A DNA stretch of 10,595 nucleotides from CAZECE01 sp964510525 (GTDB taxonomy: Bacteria; Pseudomonadota; Gammaproteobacteria; Pseudomonadales; JANQJO01), in the NCBI GenBank assembly GCA_964510525.1, contig CAZECE010000033.1, forward strand, positions 1 through 10,595. The letters are read 5' to 3'. Both the position numbers and the translations under genes were made by a program. A model generated the notes under the pieces. It was not told the DNA's origin, searched no databases, and was given only the letters and a program-made list of their open reading frames with translations. Below are positions 1 through 5,965 of the stretch, piece by piece (positions within the stretch are counted from its first letter, which is position 1; each line of letters begins with the position of its first letter).

Positions 1-747
1 GTCGTCATTGCCGCCAATAATCACCAGTTGGGCATCGATGGATTCTTTGGCAATCGCAAAAGCCTGCAACATCAAATCAATGCCTTGGTAGCGTTCTAGG
101 TTGCCGATATACATAAAGGTAAAGGTGTTGGGCTTGGTTTGGTGAGCAATGTTTAACACGTTGGTCTTGTCTTCAGAACTTGAAGCTAAAGAAACCAACG
201 AGACGTCTTTTAACACCCATACATCATTTGGGCGATACCGTCTGACGATGTCGGCCAACGCATCGCAAACAGGCACCACCAGGGTGGCAAACCGCATGGG
301 CAGCGATTCAAAAAACAAAAAGATGGGAGCGAGCTTTTTAAGTTTTGGGGCTTTGTCGACGATTTGCGTCGTCATGCACGAATCCATGTCGTATACGTAT
401 TTCACGCCGAATATGGGGCAAATCAGCATGGCCATAAACACACTTTCCTCCACCGCATGCACTACGTCGTAGCGATTTTTCAGCATCAGCACGATAAAAC
501 GAATGAAGAAAAAAACATCGAGAATGATTTTTTTCAACGATAACCCGGGTGTAATATTTTTAATGCCAAACCAGTGTTGCAAACGATAATGGGTAACGCC
601 TTCATGTGGGCGATCGTCACCTTCACCAAAGGTCAATAAGTCCACCCGATGACCCATTTTGGTTAAAGACTGCAACAAAAAATCGACCGCAATGGGGGTG
701 CCGCGTTCTTGATAAAAGGGTTGGGGAGCGAGTAATAACACGTTCAT
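1..747 (-). CDS. GT4-family glycosyltransferase, N-terminal 249 residues (gene runs off the left edge)
   Basis: The minus frame is open from an ATG at 747 to the window edge. The protein begins MNVLLLAPQPFYQERGTPIA and continues with a helix and GHRVDLLTFGEGDD, the usual opening of GT-B fold, GT4 retaining glycosyltransferases, where the Gly-rich loop after strand 1 contacts the acceptor or donor. At about residues 210-249 the second Rossmann domain begins with FMYIGNLERYQGIDLMLQAF and then LVIIGGNDD, matching the GT4 pattern of a Y-x-G-N-L-E-x-Y-Q-G-I-D turn. The donor-site E-x7-E motif would lie beyond the edge. An AGGA about 7 bases before the ATG supports the start. It follows the 262-residue protein by 22 bases, so the two are probably co-transcribed. 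The likely role is sugar transfer in exopolysaccharide or other glycoconjugate synthesis at the cytoplasmic face of the inner membrane. Donor and acceptor cannot be read from sequence. Confidence 0.92.
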   Translation of the reverse strand, partial: MNVLLLAPQPFYQERGTPIAVDFLLQSLTKMGHRVDLLTFGEGDDRPHEGVTHYRLQHWFGIKNITPGLSLKKIILDVFFFIRFIVLMLKNRYDVVHAVEESVFMAMLICPIFGVKYVYDMDSCMTTQIVDKAPKLKKLAPIFLFFESLPMRFATLVVPVCDALADIVRRYRPNDVWVLKDVSLVSLASSSEDKTNVLNIAHQTKPNTFTFMYIGNLERYQGIDLMLQAFAIAKESIDAQLVIIGGNDD

Positions 748-769
748 GTTGAGATCCTAGTGAGAGTTT

Positions 770-1558
770 TTATTTTTTATTCGGTTTTAATAGTCGTAAT
801 AATATTTGATCCAGTGCGACATTGAGCGGTGGTCGATGATGTCTAAATGGCGTGAATTTTCCTGCTTTCAATTGAGCTAATATCTGTTGAACTTGATTTT
901 CAGGCTGGCTTTCCGTGCTTTCAATTAGTACGCCGTTGGTGCCCGAGCGGTGGACTTGATTCGGAATCGGTAAAGGGTCTGATCCCGGTAATATGGGCAC
1001 ATTCAATTGATCAGCCAAAGTGAACTCAGGTACTGACGACCACAGCTTTGGGCGTCCTCCATTATCACCCAATAAAATGTCATGACGGTGTTGTTGTATT
1101 GCGGCTTGGACCTGCTGACCACGACGCCCTAACCATTTTCCCAGCCCCCAGGGCAATACCAGCAGATACTCTTTTGCGTATTGTTCTACGTAATGATTGA
1201 GCGGTTGATCAGGGGGAATGTCCGTTTGGCAGCCCAGCAATAAAATCTCGATCCCTTCTTGGGTATTGAGTTGTCGAGAACAAACCATTATCAGCGATTG
1301 TTGATCTTGGCTTAGGGTAAGGCTCTGTTTTTCTGCGGTGAGGGTCCAGCCTGGAAGCTTGATTTGTTGATTGCTCAGTTTTTCAAACCAATTCTCGCCA
1401 GGCACATCGGTCAGAAAAATAACGGCTTGGGTATTATCGCGATTGGTATTTGTGCCTGGGCCGGCAGTTAGGAGGTTTTTGATGCTCGATTGTACATACT
1501 GTTCCAGATCAAAACAGGGATAGTAGTGGGATTGAGTATCAACCGCATACACAGTCAT
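770..1558 (-). CDS. uncharacterised 262-residue protein, possible degenerate metal-dependent hydrolase, upstream of a glycosyltransferase
   Basis: I cannot assign a function. The start (VYAVDTQSHYYPCFDLEQYV, residues 3-22) has the shape of the D-x-H-x-H opening of PHP/amidohydrolase-like TIM-barrel proteins, but the first His position is Gln9 and only His11 remains. Other conspicuous blocks are LPWGLGKWLGRRG (135-147), ILLGDNGGRP (161-170) and ILPGSDPLPIPNQVHRSG (189-206). These look like conserved loops at strand ends of a barrel. From memory, similar proteins with D-x-H-x-H, PWGxGKWxGRRG and GDNGGRP blocks occur next to glycosyltransferases in exopolysaccharide loci; I could not check this. 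There is no signal peptide or membrane segment, so it is probably cytoplasmic. A GGAAAG lies 4 bases before the ATG. It is the first gene of a minus-strand unit with the glycosyltransferase, and it is divergent from the MaoC-SDR gene. Confidence 0.8.
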   Translation of the reverse strand: MTVYAVDTQSHYYPCFDLEQYVQSSIKNLLTAGPGTNTNRDNTQAVIFLTDVPGENWFEKLSNQQIKLPGWTLTAEKQSLTLSQDQQSLIMVCSRQLNTQEGIEILLLGCQTDIPPDQPLNHYVEQYAKEYLLVLPWGLGKWLGRRGQQVQAAIQQHRHDILLGDNGGRPKLWSSVPEFTLADQLNVPILPGSDPLPIPNQVHRSGTNGVLIESTESQPENQVQQILAQLKAGKFTPFRHHRPPLNVALDQILLRLLKPNKK

Positions 1559-1765
1559 GAGCTTTCCGATGTGATTAAAATAAGGCGCGTATTCTATCGC
1601 AATATTAGAAATAGGCTAAAAATTATTATTTCGTGGGGTATAATCCCGATCTCTTTATAGTATTGAAAATAGCCTTCAAATAAGTCTTTAATGTGCATGG
1701 CGTTTAACTTGTATAGGGTCGTGCTCAAAATTGATAGCCCGCATTAAGCAGTTGGGAGCATCTAC
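1559..1765. promoter_or_regulatory. divergent promoter region between the 262-residue gene and the MaoC-SDR gene
   Basis: This 207-base AT-rich spacer separates two divergent genes. On the plus strand there is a perfect TATAAT at 1639-1644, without a recognisable -35 at 16-18 bases. If used, it gives a leader of roughly 115 bases. On the minus strand TAGAAT at 1596-1591 with a poor TTAGCC 17 bases upstream (1619-1614) is a possible promoter for the 262-residue gene. I see no strong operator or riboswitch in the remainder. Confidence 0.35.
1754..1758 (+). promoter_or_regulatory. ribosome binding site GGGAG for the MaoC-SDR gene
   Basis: GGGAG ends 7 bases before the ATG at 1766. This is a strong Shine-Dalgarno at normal spacing and fixes that start. 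Confidence 0.7.
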
Positions 1766-3244
1766 ATGACCACTCGTACCTTCACCCCTGAAGATCAAAT
1801 GGCGTTTGCCAAATTATCCGGCGATTTTAACCCGTTGCATATCGATGCCTTGGCTGCGCGCCGGTTGATGTTTGGATCAACCGTTGTGCATGGTGTGCAT
1901 GCTTTATTATGGGCGCTGGATTGTTGTTTTTCGGATTCTTGTTTGTTGAGCCCTGTCGCAGAAGGTCGTGAGGCGTTTTTTGAACTTCAGTCCGTCAAAG
2001 CATTTTTTGCCAAGCCGATCAAAGTGGGGGACGAAGTCCATCTATCCCAAAAGGATAAAGGCGATGGTCGGTTCAGCATCAATTTGAGCATTAATGGGGT
2101 GACGATGACCAAAATTGATGTGGCGTTGCGGCTGAATGAAGCGTTGCGACAAGATGAACAGTTGCGACAGGATGAGCCGCGTCGTTTTGATTACGTGAAA
2201 ACGGATGTACCCCCAAAAATAGAGCCGCTCAATTTATCAGAGGAAGACATCGAACAGGATTCGGGCTCTCTGGACCTGTTTTTGAATGAGGCCTTGGCAA
2301 CACAATTGCTGCCAAACGTGGTCAAATACCTGTCTCCAGTCCAGGTTGCCGTGATACTCAGTTCCACTCGTTTGGTTGGCGTTATGTGCCCGGGATTGCG
2401 GTCTCTGTATTCCGAAATCGAACTCAAAGCAACCGAGCCCAACGAAAAGACGAGCCTGAATTATGAAGTGTCTAAGTTGGATAAACGCTTTGGATTGGCG
2501 CACCTCAAGCTGGAAGCGCCAGATATGGTGGGTACGATAAAGGCGTTTCATCGTCCAGAAGCGTTAGAGCAGCCGGGTTATCTTAGCATTAAAGAGCAGG
2601 TAGATAATCAGGAGTTTGCCGATCAGCGCGCGTTAATTATTGGGGGATCGCGTGGTTTGGGCGAGGTGGCCGCAAAAATACTCTGTGCCGGCGGCGCGGA
2701 TGTGAAGGTGACCTACCACCAAGGCAAGGACGATGCACTGCAAATCGTTAAAGACATTGCGTCCAATGGCGGCATTGTCGATAGCTTGCAGTTTGATGTG
2801 TTAAATCCTGAGCTCGATGAGGATTTGATGGCAGATTGGCAGCCTACGCATTTGTATTATTTTGCGACTCCGTTCATTTTCTCGGGCGTCAATGGCGTAT
2901 TCTCACGCGACCTTTTTGAAAAGTTTTGCAACTATTACGTGCTGGGTTTTATCAATAGCGTGAATGCGCTCAAGAGCACTGGGCTAAAGCGTATTTTTTA
3001 CCCGTCTACGGTGGCCATTGATGAGTTGCCGAGCAGTATGGGAGAGTACGTTGTCTCTAAGGCGGCCAGCGAAATGCTGTGTGAGTTTATTGAAAAAAAC
3101 CACAAAGGGACCATAATCCACAAACCTCGATTTCCCAGAGTGGCGACAGATCAAACGACCAGCATGATGCCGGTTGACAATCAAGACCCGGTGCCGCTAA
3201 TGATCGACCACTTGCGCACATTTCGAGAGCTAAGCAAGAGCTAA
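1766..3244 (+). CDS. MaoC-like (R)-hydratase/dehydratase fused to a short-chain dehydrogenase/reductase
   Basis: Residues about 1-125 form a MaoC/hydratase-2 hotdog domain. F-A-K-L-S-G-D-F-N-P-L-H-I-D (14-27) gives the Asp20/His25 catalytic dyad, followed by VVHGVHALLWALD (40-52). Residues about 170-265 look like a second, catalytically empty hotdog (PGLRSLYSEIEL, then YEVSKLDKRFGLAHLKLE and GTIKAFHRP), as in double-hotdog proteins. Residues about 287-492 are an SDR: cofactor loop GGSRGLGE (293-300), Asp344-Val345, catalytic Ser414, Tyr428 and Lys432 (YVVSK). The usual NNAG is replaced by FATP (366-369), and the SDR part, at about 205 residues, is on the short side. Together the domains could reduce a 3-ketoacyl thioester and dehydrate the 3-hydroxy product, or work in the hydration/oxidation direction. 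The acyl carrier (ACP or CoA) and pathway are unknown. aroE follows after 15 bases. Confidence 0.9.
   Translation: MTTRTFTPEDQMAFAKLSGDFNPLHIDALAARRLMFGSTVVHGVHALLWALDCCFSDSCLLSPVAEGREAFFELQSVKAFFAKPIKVGDEVHLSQKDKGDGRFSINLSINGVTMTKIDVALRLNEALRQDEQLRQDEPRRFDYVKTDVPPKIEPLNLSEEDIEQDSGSLDLFLNEALATQLLPNVVKYLSPVQVAVILSSTRLVGVMCPGLRSLYSEIELKATEPNEKTSLNYEVSKLDKRFGLAHLKLEAPDMVGTIKAFHRPEALEQPGYLSIKEQVDNQEFADQRALIIGGSRGLGEVAAKILCAGGADVKVTYHQGKDDALQIVKDIASNGGIVDSLQFDVLNPELDEDLMADWQPTHLYYFATPFIFSGVNGVFSRDLFEKFCNYYVLGFINSVNALKSTGLKRIFYPSTVAIDELPSSMGEYVVSKAASEMLCEFIEKNHKGTIIHKPRFPRVATDQTTSMMPVDNQDPVPLMIDHLRTFRELSKS
2144..2179 (+). repeat. 18-bp in-frame tandem duplication inside the MaoC-SDR gene
   Basis: Two adjacent 18-base units (2144-2161 and 2162-2179) encode LRQDEQ then LRQDEP at residues 127-138. 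They differ at four positions near the unit ends and wobble sites. They lie in the charged linker between the first and second hotdog-like segments, where length changes should be tolerated. Confidence 0.75.
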
Positions 3245-3259
3245 AAGTGGACTAACGCT

Positions 3260-4075
3260 ATGGATCAGTATGCCGTCATTGGTTATCCCATCAAACACAG
3301 TTTGTCTCCGCTTATTCATACCCTGTTTGCAGAGCAGCTGGGTGAGACGATCACGTACACGGCGATTGAATCACCGGTCGATGGTTTTCAAGACACTTTA
3401 AGTCGCTTTCGTAAGCAAGGAGGTTGTGGTGTCAATGTGACAGTGCCTTTCAAGTTAGAGGCGTTTCAGTTGGCGGATCAAATCAGCGAATTGGCGGAGC
3501 GGGCCAAAGCCGTGAATACCCTGTGTTGGCAAGATGATCAGCTGGTGGGGTATAACACCGATGGCATTGGGTTGTTGGCGGATTTAACTCAGCATCAAGG
3601 GCTGAATCTCCAGGGTAAACGCATTTTGGTGTTAGGCGCGGGTGGGGCGGTACGAGGAATTTTAGCGCCCTTGTTGGCCGAGGCTCCTTTTGAGGTGGCC
3701 ATTGCGAATCGCACGCAACGGAAGGCCGAGGCCTTGGTTGAAGAGTTTTTTGAGCTCGGGCCGGTACGCTACCAGTTGCCTTCCAGTCGGACTGTACCCT
3801 TTGATGTCATCATCAATGGCACCTCCAGCAGTCTGACTGATGACCGCCCATTTTGCGATCCATCGTGGTTCAATGCCGATACCTTTGTGTATGACATGAT
3901 GTATGGCGCGAAATTACCCTCCTTTTTAGCCTGGGTTAAAGCGCAAGGCGTGCTCAACGTAGCCGATGGCTTGGGCATGTTAGTGGAGCAGGCTGCCAGT
4001 GCCTATGAAATATGGCGAGGCAAAAGGCCTGAAACGGCGTCTGTGTTGGCACATGTCAGGGCGTCTTTGGTTTAG
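3260..4075 (+). CDS. aroE: shikimate dehydrogenase (NADP-dependent)
   Basis: This enzyme reduces 3-dehydroshikimate to shikimate with NADPH in the cytosolic chorismate/aromatic amino acid pathway. At 271 residues it has the normal AroE length. The N-terminal substrate domain shows GYPIKHSLSP (8-17, with the two shikimate-binding Ser residues), NVTVPFK ending in catalytic Lys65, AVNTL (Asn86) and NTDG with catalytic Asp101. The NADP domain has VLGAGGA (124-130) and NRT (150-152), the basic motif that selects NADP. The C-terminal DGLGMLVEQAA (236-246) closes the shikimate site. The start is the ATG 15 bases after the MaoC-SDR stop, with a modest GTGG 9 bases upstream, so co-transcription with that gene is likely. 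In many gammaproteobacteria aroE sits in other contexts (for example near hemF), so the pairing here is unusual. Nothing looks damaged. Confidence 0.97.
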   Translation: MDQYAVIGYPIKHSLSPLIHTLFAEQLGETITYTAIESPVDGFQDTLSRFRKQGGCGVNVTVPFKLEAFQLADQISELAERAKAVNTLCWQDDQLVGYNTDGIGLLADLTQHQGLNLQGKRILVLGAGGAVRGILAPLLAEAPFEVAIANRTQRKAEALVEEFFELGPVRYQLPSSRTVPFDVIINGTSSSLTDDRPFCDPSWFNADTFVYDMMYGAKLPSFLAWVKAQGVLNVADGLGMLVEQAASAYEIWRGKRPETASVLAHVRASLV

Positions 4076-4112
4076 AGTTTGGTAACTTAACGGCGTTCTC
4101 GGCTATGCCATT

Positions 4113-4376
4113 TTATTTCAAAGTTGGGCATGGTTTTTCGTTGTTAGTGCCCCAAGAATCCAGCCACTCCATTACTTCTTCATTGCTGAATTCGCGCCCT
4201 TTCTCCATAGCGGACAAGGTTGCCGTGTCTTCGTCTTTTTCTTGCTCAAAATGGCTTCTTTGGGAAACTTGTTCTCTTAATATGGCATTGGCGAGCGCTT
4301 CAGGAGAGCAGTTGTGGTGTAAAGCGAACGCTTTAAGCTGGTTTTCAATTTGGGTATCGATTTCTATGCGCATCAT
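4113..4376 (-). CDS. ribbon-helix-helix (CopG/ParD-like) antitoxin-type protein, no toxin adjacent
   Basis: From the ATG pair at 4376/4373 the protein is 86-87 residues. MRIEIDTQIENQLKAFALHH followed by NCSPEALANAILREQVSQ is the beta-strand, helix, turn, helix plan of a ribbon-helix-helix DNA-binding domain. The acidic, probably flexible tail (FEQEKDEDTATLSAMEKGREFSNEEVMEWLDSWG) is the kind that wraps a RelE/ParE toxin. The frame extends upstream to an ATG at 4409 and a TTG at 4412, but the family normally starts directly before the strand, and none of these starts has a clear Shine-Dalgarno. A type II toxin gene would be expected just downstream on the minus strand, but aroE ends only 37 bases away on the opposite strand. 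The gene is therefore an orphan antitoxin or a stand-alone regulator. The family call is from motif shape only. Confidence 0.7.
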   Translation of the reverse strand: MMRIEIDTQIENQLKAFALHHNCSPEALANAILREQVSQRSHFEQEKDEDTATLSAMEKGREFSNEEVMEWLDSWGTNNEKPCPTLK

Positions 4377-4386
4377 TTTTAATGAT
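4372..4386. repeat. short inverted repeat over the antitoxin-like start codon
   Basis: ATCATT-TTT-AATGAT has 6-bp arms and a 3-base spacer and covers the ATG pair of the ribbon-helix-helix gene. Such proteins often bind short palindromes at their own start region, so autoregulation is a reasonable but unproven reading. The AT-rich composition makes chance occurrence possible. Confidence 0.35.
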
Positions 4387-4454
4387 ACACGATGAGATGA
4401 TAAAAACATCAAAAAACTATTTGCCTGCTTGTGAAGAGTTTGAGGAAAGTGGGC

Positions 4455-4482
4455 TTGATGTACAAAAGCCTTGTTTTATAAA
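4455..4482 (+). promoter_or_regulatory. candidate sigma-70 promoter for the AAA_14/DUF4143 ATPase gene
   Basis: TTGATG (4455-4460), a 16-base spacer and TATAAA (4477-4482) make a plausible promoter, with initiation near 4489 and a leader of about 43 bases. The -10 lies inside the 16-bp palindrome at 4471-4486, the arrangement expected of a repressor site. Confidence 0.4.
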
Positions 4483-4510
4483 ACAAAAATGACAAAATAG
4501 CCTTGTTTTA
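4467..4510 (+). repeat. 12-bp direct repeat, copies 32 bp apart, upstream of the ATPase gene
   Basis: AGCCTTGTTTTA occurs at 4467-4478 and exactly again at 4499-4510. The 32-bp period is close to three helical turns, so the copies face the same side of the DNA. The first copy overlaps the left half of the 16-bp palindrome. The second is close to the start codon, and its CCTTG (4501-4505) can pair with CAAGG at 4521-4525, which contains the ribosome binding site. Confidence 0.5.
4471..4486. repeat. perfect 16-bp palindrome (possible operator) upstream of the ATPase gene
   Basis: TTGTTTTATAAAACAA is identical to its reverse complement. It overlaps the candidate -10 element and lies in the 155-base spacer between the divergent ribbon-helix-helix gene and the ATPase gene. 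It is not followed by a T-run in terminator fashion and has no loop, so a protein-binding site is more likely than an RNA hairpin. Confidence 0.5.
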
Positions 4511-4521
4511 ATGAATATATC

Positions 4522-4527
4522 AAGGTG
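4522..4527 (+). promoter_or_regulatory. ribosome binding site AAGGTG for the ATPase gene
   Basis: AAGG lies 6 bases before the ATG at 4532, which supports that ATG over the in-frame TTG at 4529. The CAAGG is complementary to CCTTG 15 bases upstream, a weak potential hairpin. Confidence 0.5.
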
Positions 4528-4531
4528 ATTG

Positions 4532-5965
4532 ATGTCTGATCCAGTGTTTTTTTCACGATCCGAGAACAGTTTTCTCTGGGAGTGGTTTGCAGCTCCTAAG
4601 CGTAGGCCGTTGTTTTTAAAAGGGATGCACCAAGTGGGTAAAACCTCTTGGATTCGACATTTGGCCTCTCTGTGCGAAAAGCCATTGGCCGTGATTGATT
4701 TTGCACAGAATTTGGACTGGCGAGAACGGTTTGAATCAGCTGATTTAGAGAGCATATGTGCAGAAATACAAGGCATTTTTCCACCTGGTGTGATGATGGA
4801 ATCCGGCATTTTGTTGCTGAATAACATCCAATATTGTCCTGAAGCCCTGTCCGTTCAGGCGCGCTTGTTCAGTCGAAAGCCGGACTGCGCGATTATTTCA
4901 TCGGGCTTTTTGCCGCCTAAAGTTAAAAAAGACAGGGCTTTTTTAACGTTGTTGCGCTATTTCCAGGGTTATGAGTTGGGGCCATTGAGTTTTTCCGATT
5001 TCTTGGCGGCCACAGGTCAGCTGGTGTTAGCCGAATGGATTCAGCAGTGGCAGTGGGGGGATGGCGTGCCCATCGGTACGCATCTGGCGCTCGTTGAGCA
5101 GCTAAAGCGATTCACCCTGGTAGGCGGCCATCCGCTGATGGTGGCTAAATACATCGCTGAGGGGTTGTCGCCTAACTTAATGGTAGGGCATCAAGAGCTG
5201 TTGTCATCGGCACTCGATAACGCCATGCACGACCAGCGACGCACGCAGCTGTATTTGGCAAAACAGGTGCTAGCGCAAGTTCAGCAAGACATTGGCCAAA
5301 AGTGCCAGTATCGGCGCATCAGTCGAGACCATGCGGTAAAAACCGTTCAAAATGCCATTGGTCAATTGGTTGCCAGTGGCTTATTAACGCGTGTCATCCA
5401 CAGTTCATCCGATAACACTAAAATGCTGCCGGTATTAAAAAATGAAAAATACTTTAAGCTGTTCATGAGCGATGTGGGCATGCTCAGCGCTCAAATGGGG
5501 ATCAGCTATCGCGATTTAGAACGAGATAATGTCTGGTTGTCGGAAACGCACCCGCAACTGGGGTTGCAGTTCGTAGCGCAACACGTTTTTCAGCGTCAGT
5601 GCTCGGGGGCCAATTCAGGTGCTGGCTATTACTGGCAGCGGGAATCTCGAAATGCCAGCTCCACAGTGGATTTTTTGTTACCGGTTGGCGAATCTGTAGT
5701 GCCAGTGATGCTGAAATCGGGCAAATCAGGCACGCTCAGAGGTATGCATCAGTGGCTAGAAGATAAAGGTGGCGCTATTGGGGTGCGGATTAATGACGAT
5801 CGTCCGAGCCTGGTTGAAGATGTGAAGAAATTAAGCACGGGTAAAACCCTACGCTACCAACTGGCGACGGTGCCTTGGTATTTGGTTGAAGCGTTACCGC
5901 GGTTGCTTTCCACTCAACCGTCAATGGCTGGGCAAGCCAATGGGGTGGTGGAGAGCGTGGTTTAG
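4532..5965 (+). CDS. AAA_14/DUF4143-type P-loop ATPase with altered Walker B and nuclease-like motifs
   Basis: The 477-residue protein follows the plan of bacterial ATPases with an N-terminal AAA_14 domain and a C-terminal DUF4143 domain; their biological role is generally unknown. Walker A is intact (GMHQVGKTS, 31-39; Lys37, Thr38). The Walker B strand reads ILLLNNIQ, with Asn97-Asn98 where the family has Asp-Glu in I-D-E-I-Q. Later landmarks are IISSGFLPP (sensor-like) and ELGPLSFSDFLAATG, the P-L-S-F-x-E-F-L signature. Near the C-terminus STVDFLLP...VVPVMLKSGKSGTLRGMHQWL (about 377-408) corresponds to the E-V-D-F...E-V-K-S-G block. Asp380 and Lys395 remain, but the E before V-D is Thr378 and the E of E-V-K is Met393. 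I infer weakened or absent ATP hydrolysis, possibly a nucleotide-binding scaffold. It is cytoplasmic, with no membrane segment. Its last 45 bases overlap the end of thrB on the other strand. Confidence 0.87.
   Translation: MSDPVFFSRSENSFLWEWFAAPKRRPLFLKGMHQVGKTSWIRHLASLCEKPLAVIDFAQNLDWRERFESADLESICAEIQGIFPPGVMMESGILLLNNIQYCPEALSVQARLFSRKPDCAIISSGFLPPKVKKDRAFLTLLRYFQGYELGPLSFSDFLAATGQLVLAEWIQQWQWGDGVPIGTHLALVEQLKRFTLVGGHPLMVAKYIAEGLSPNLMVGHQELLSSALDNAMHDQRRTQLYLAKQVLAQVQQDIGQKCQYRRISRDHAVKTVQNAIGQLVASGLLTRVIHSSSDNTKMLPVLKNEKYFKLFMSDVGMLSAQMGISYRDLERDNVWLSETHPQLGLQFVAQHVFQRQCSGANSGAGYYWQRESRNASSTVDFLLPVGESVVPVMLKSGKSGTLRGMHQWLEDKGGAIGVRINDDRPSLVEDVKKLSTGKTLRYQLATVPWYLVEALPRLLSTQPSMAGQANGVVESVV

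Noticed and set aside
149..472. 107-residue open frame on the plus strand
   Set aside because: It lies antisense inside the well-supported glycosyltransferase and has low-complexity sequence with no recognisable motif.
4094..4137. Intrinsic terminator after aroE (ATGCC ... GGCAT followed by GGTTTTT)
   Set aside because: Only a 5-bp stem around a 17-base loop, located within the opposite gene's coding end; too weak to claim.
4105..4395. 96-residue plus-strand frame covering the antitoxin-like gene
   Set aside because: Ser-rich composition without motifs; the opposite strand gives a coherent ribbon-helix-helix protein.
4417..4827. 136-residue minus-strand frame across the ATPase start
   Set aside because: It covers the promoter region and the Walker A coding region of the ATPase and shows no family features.
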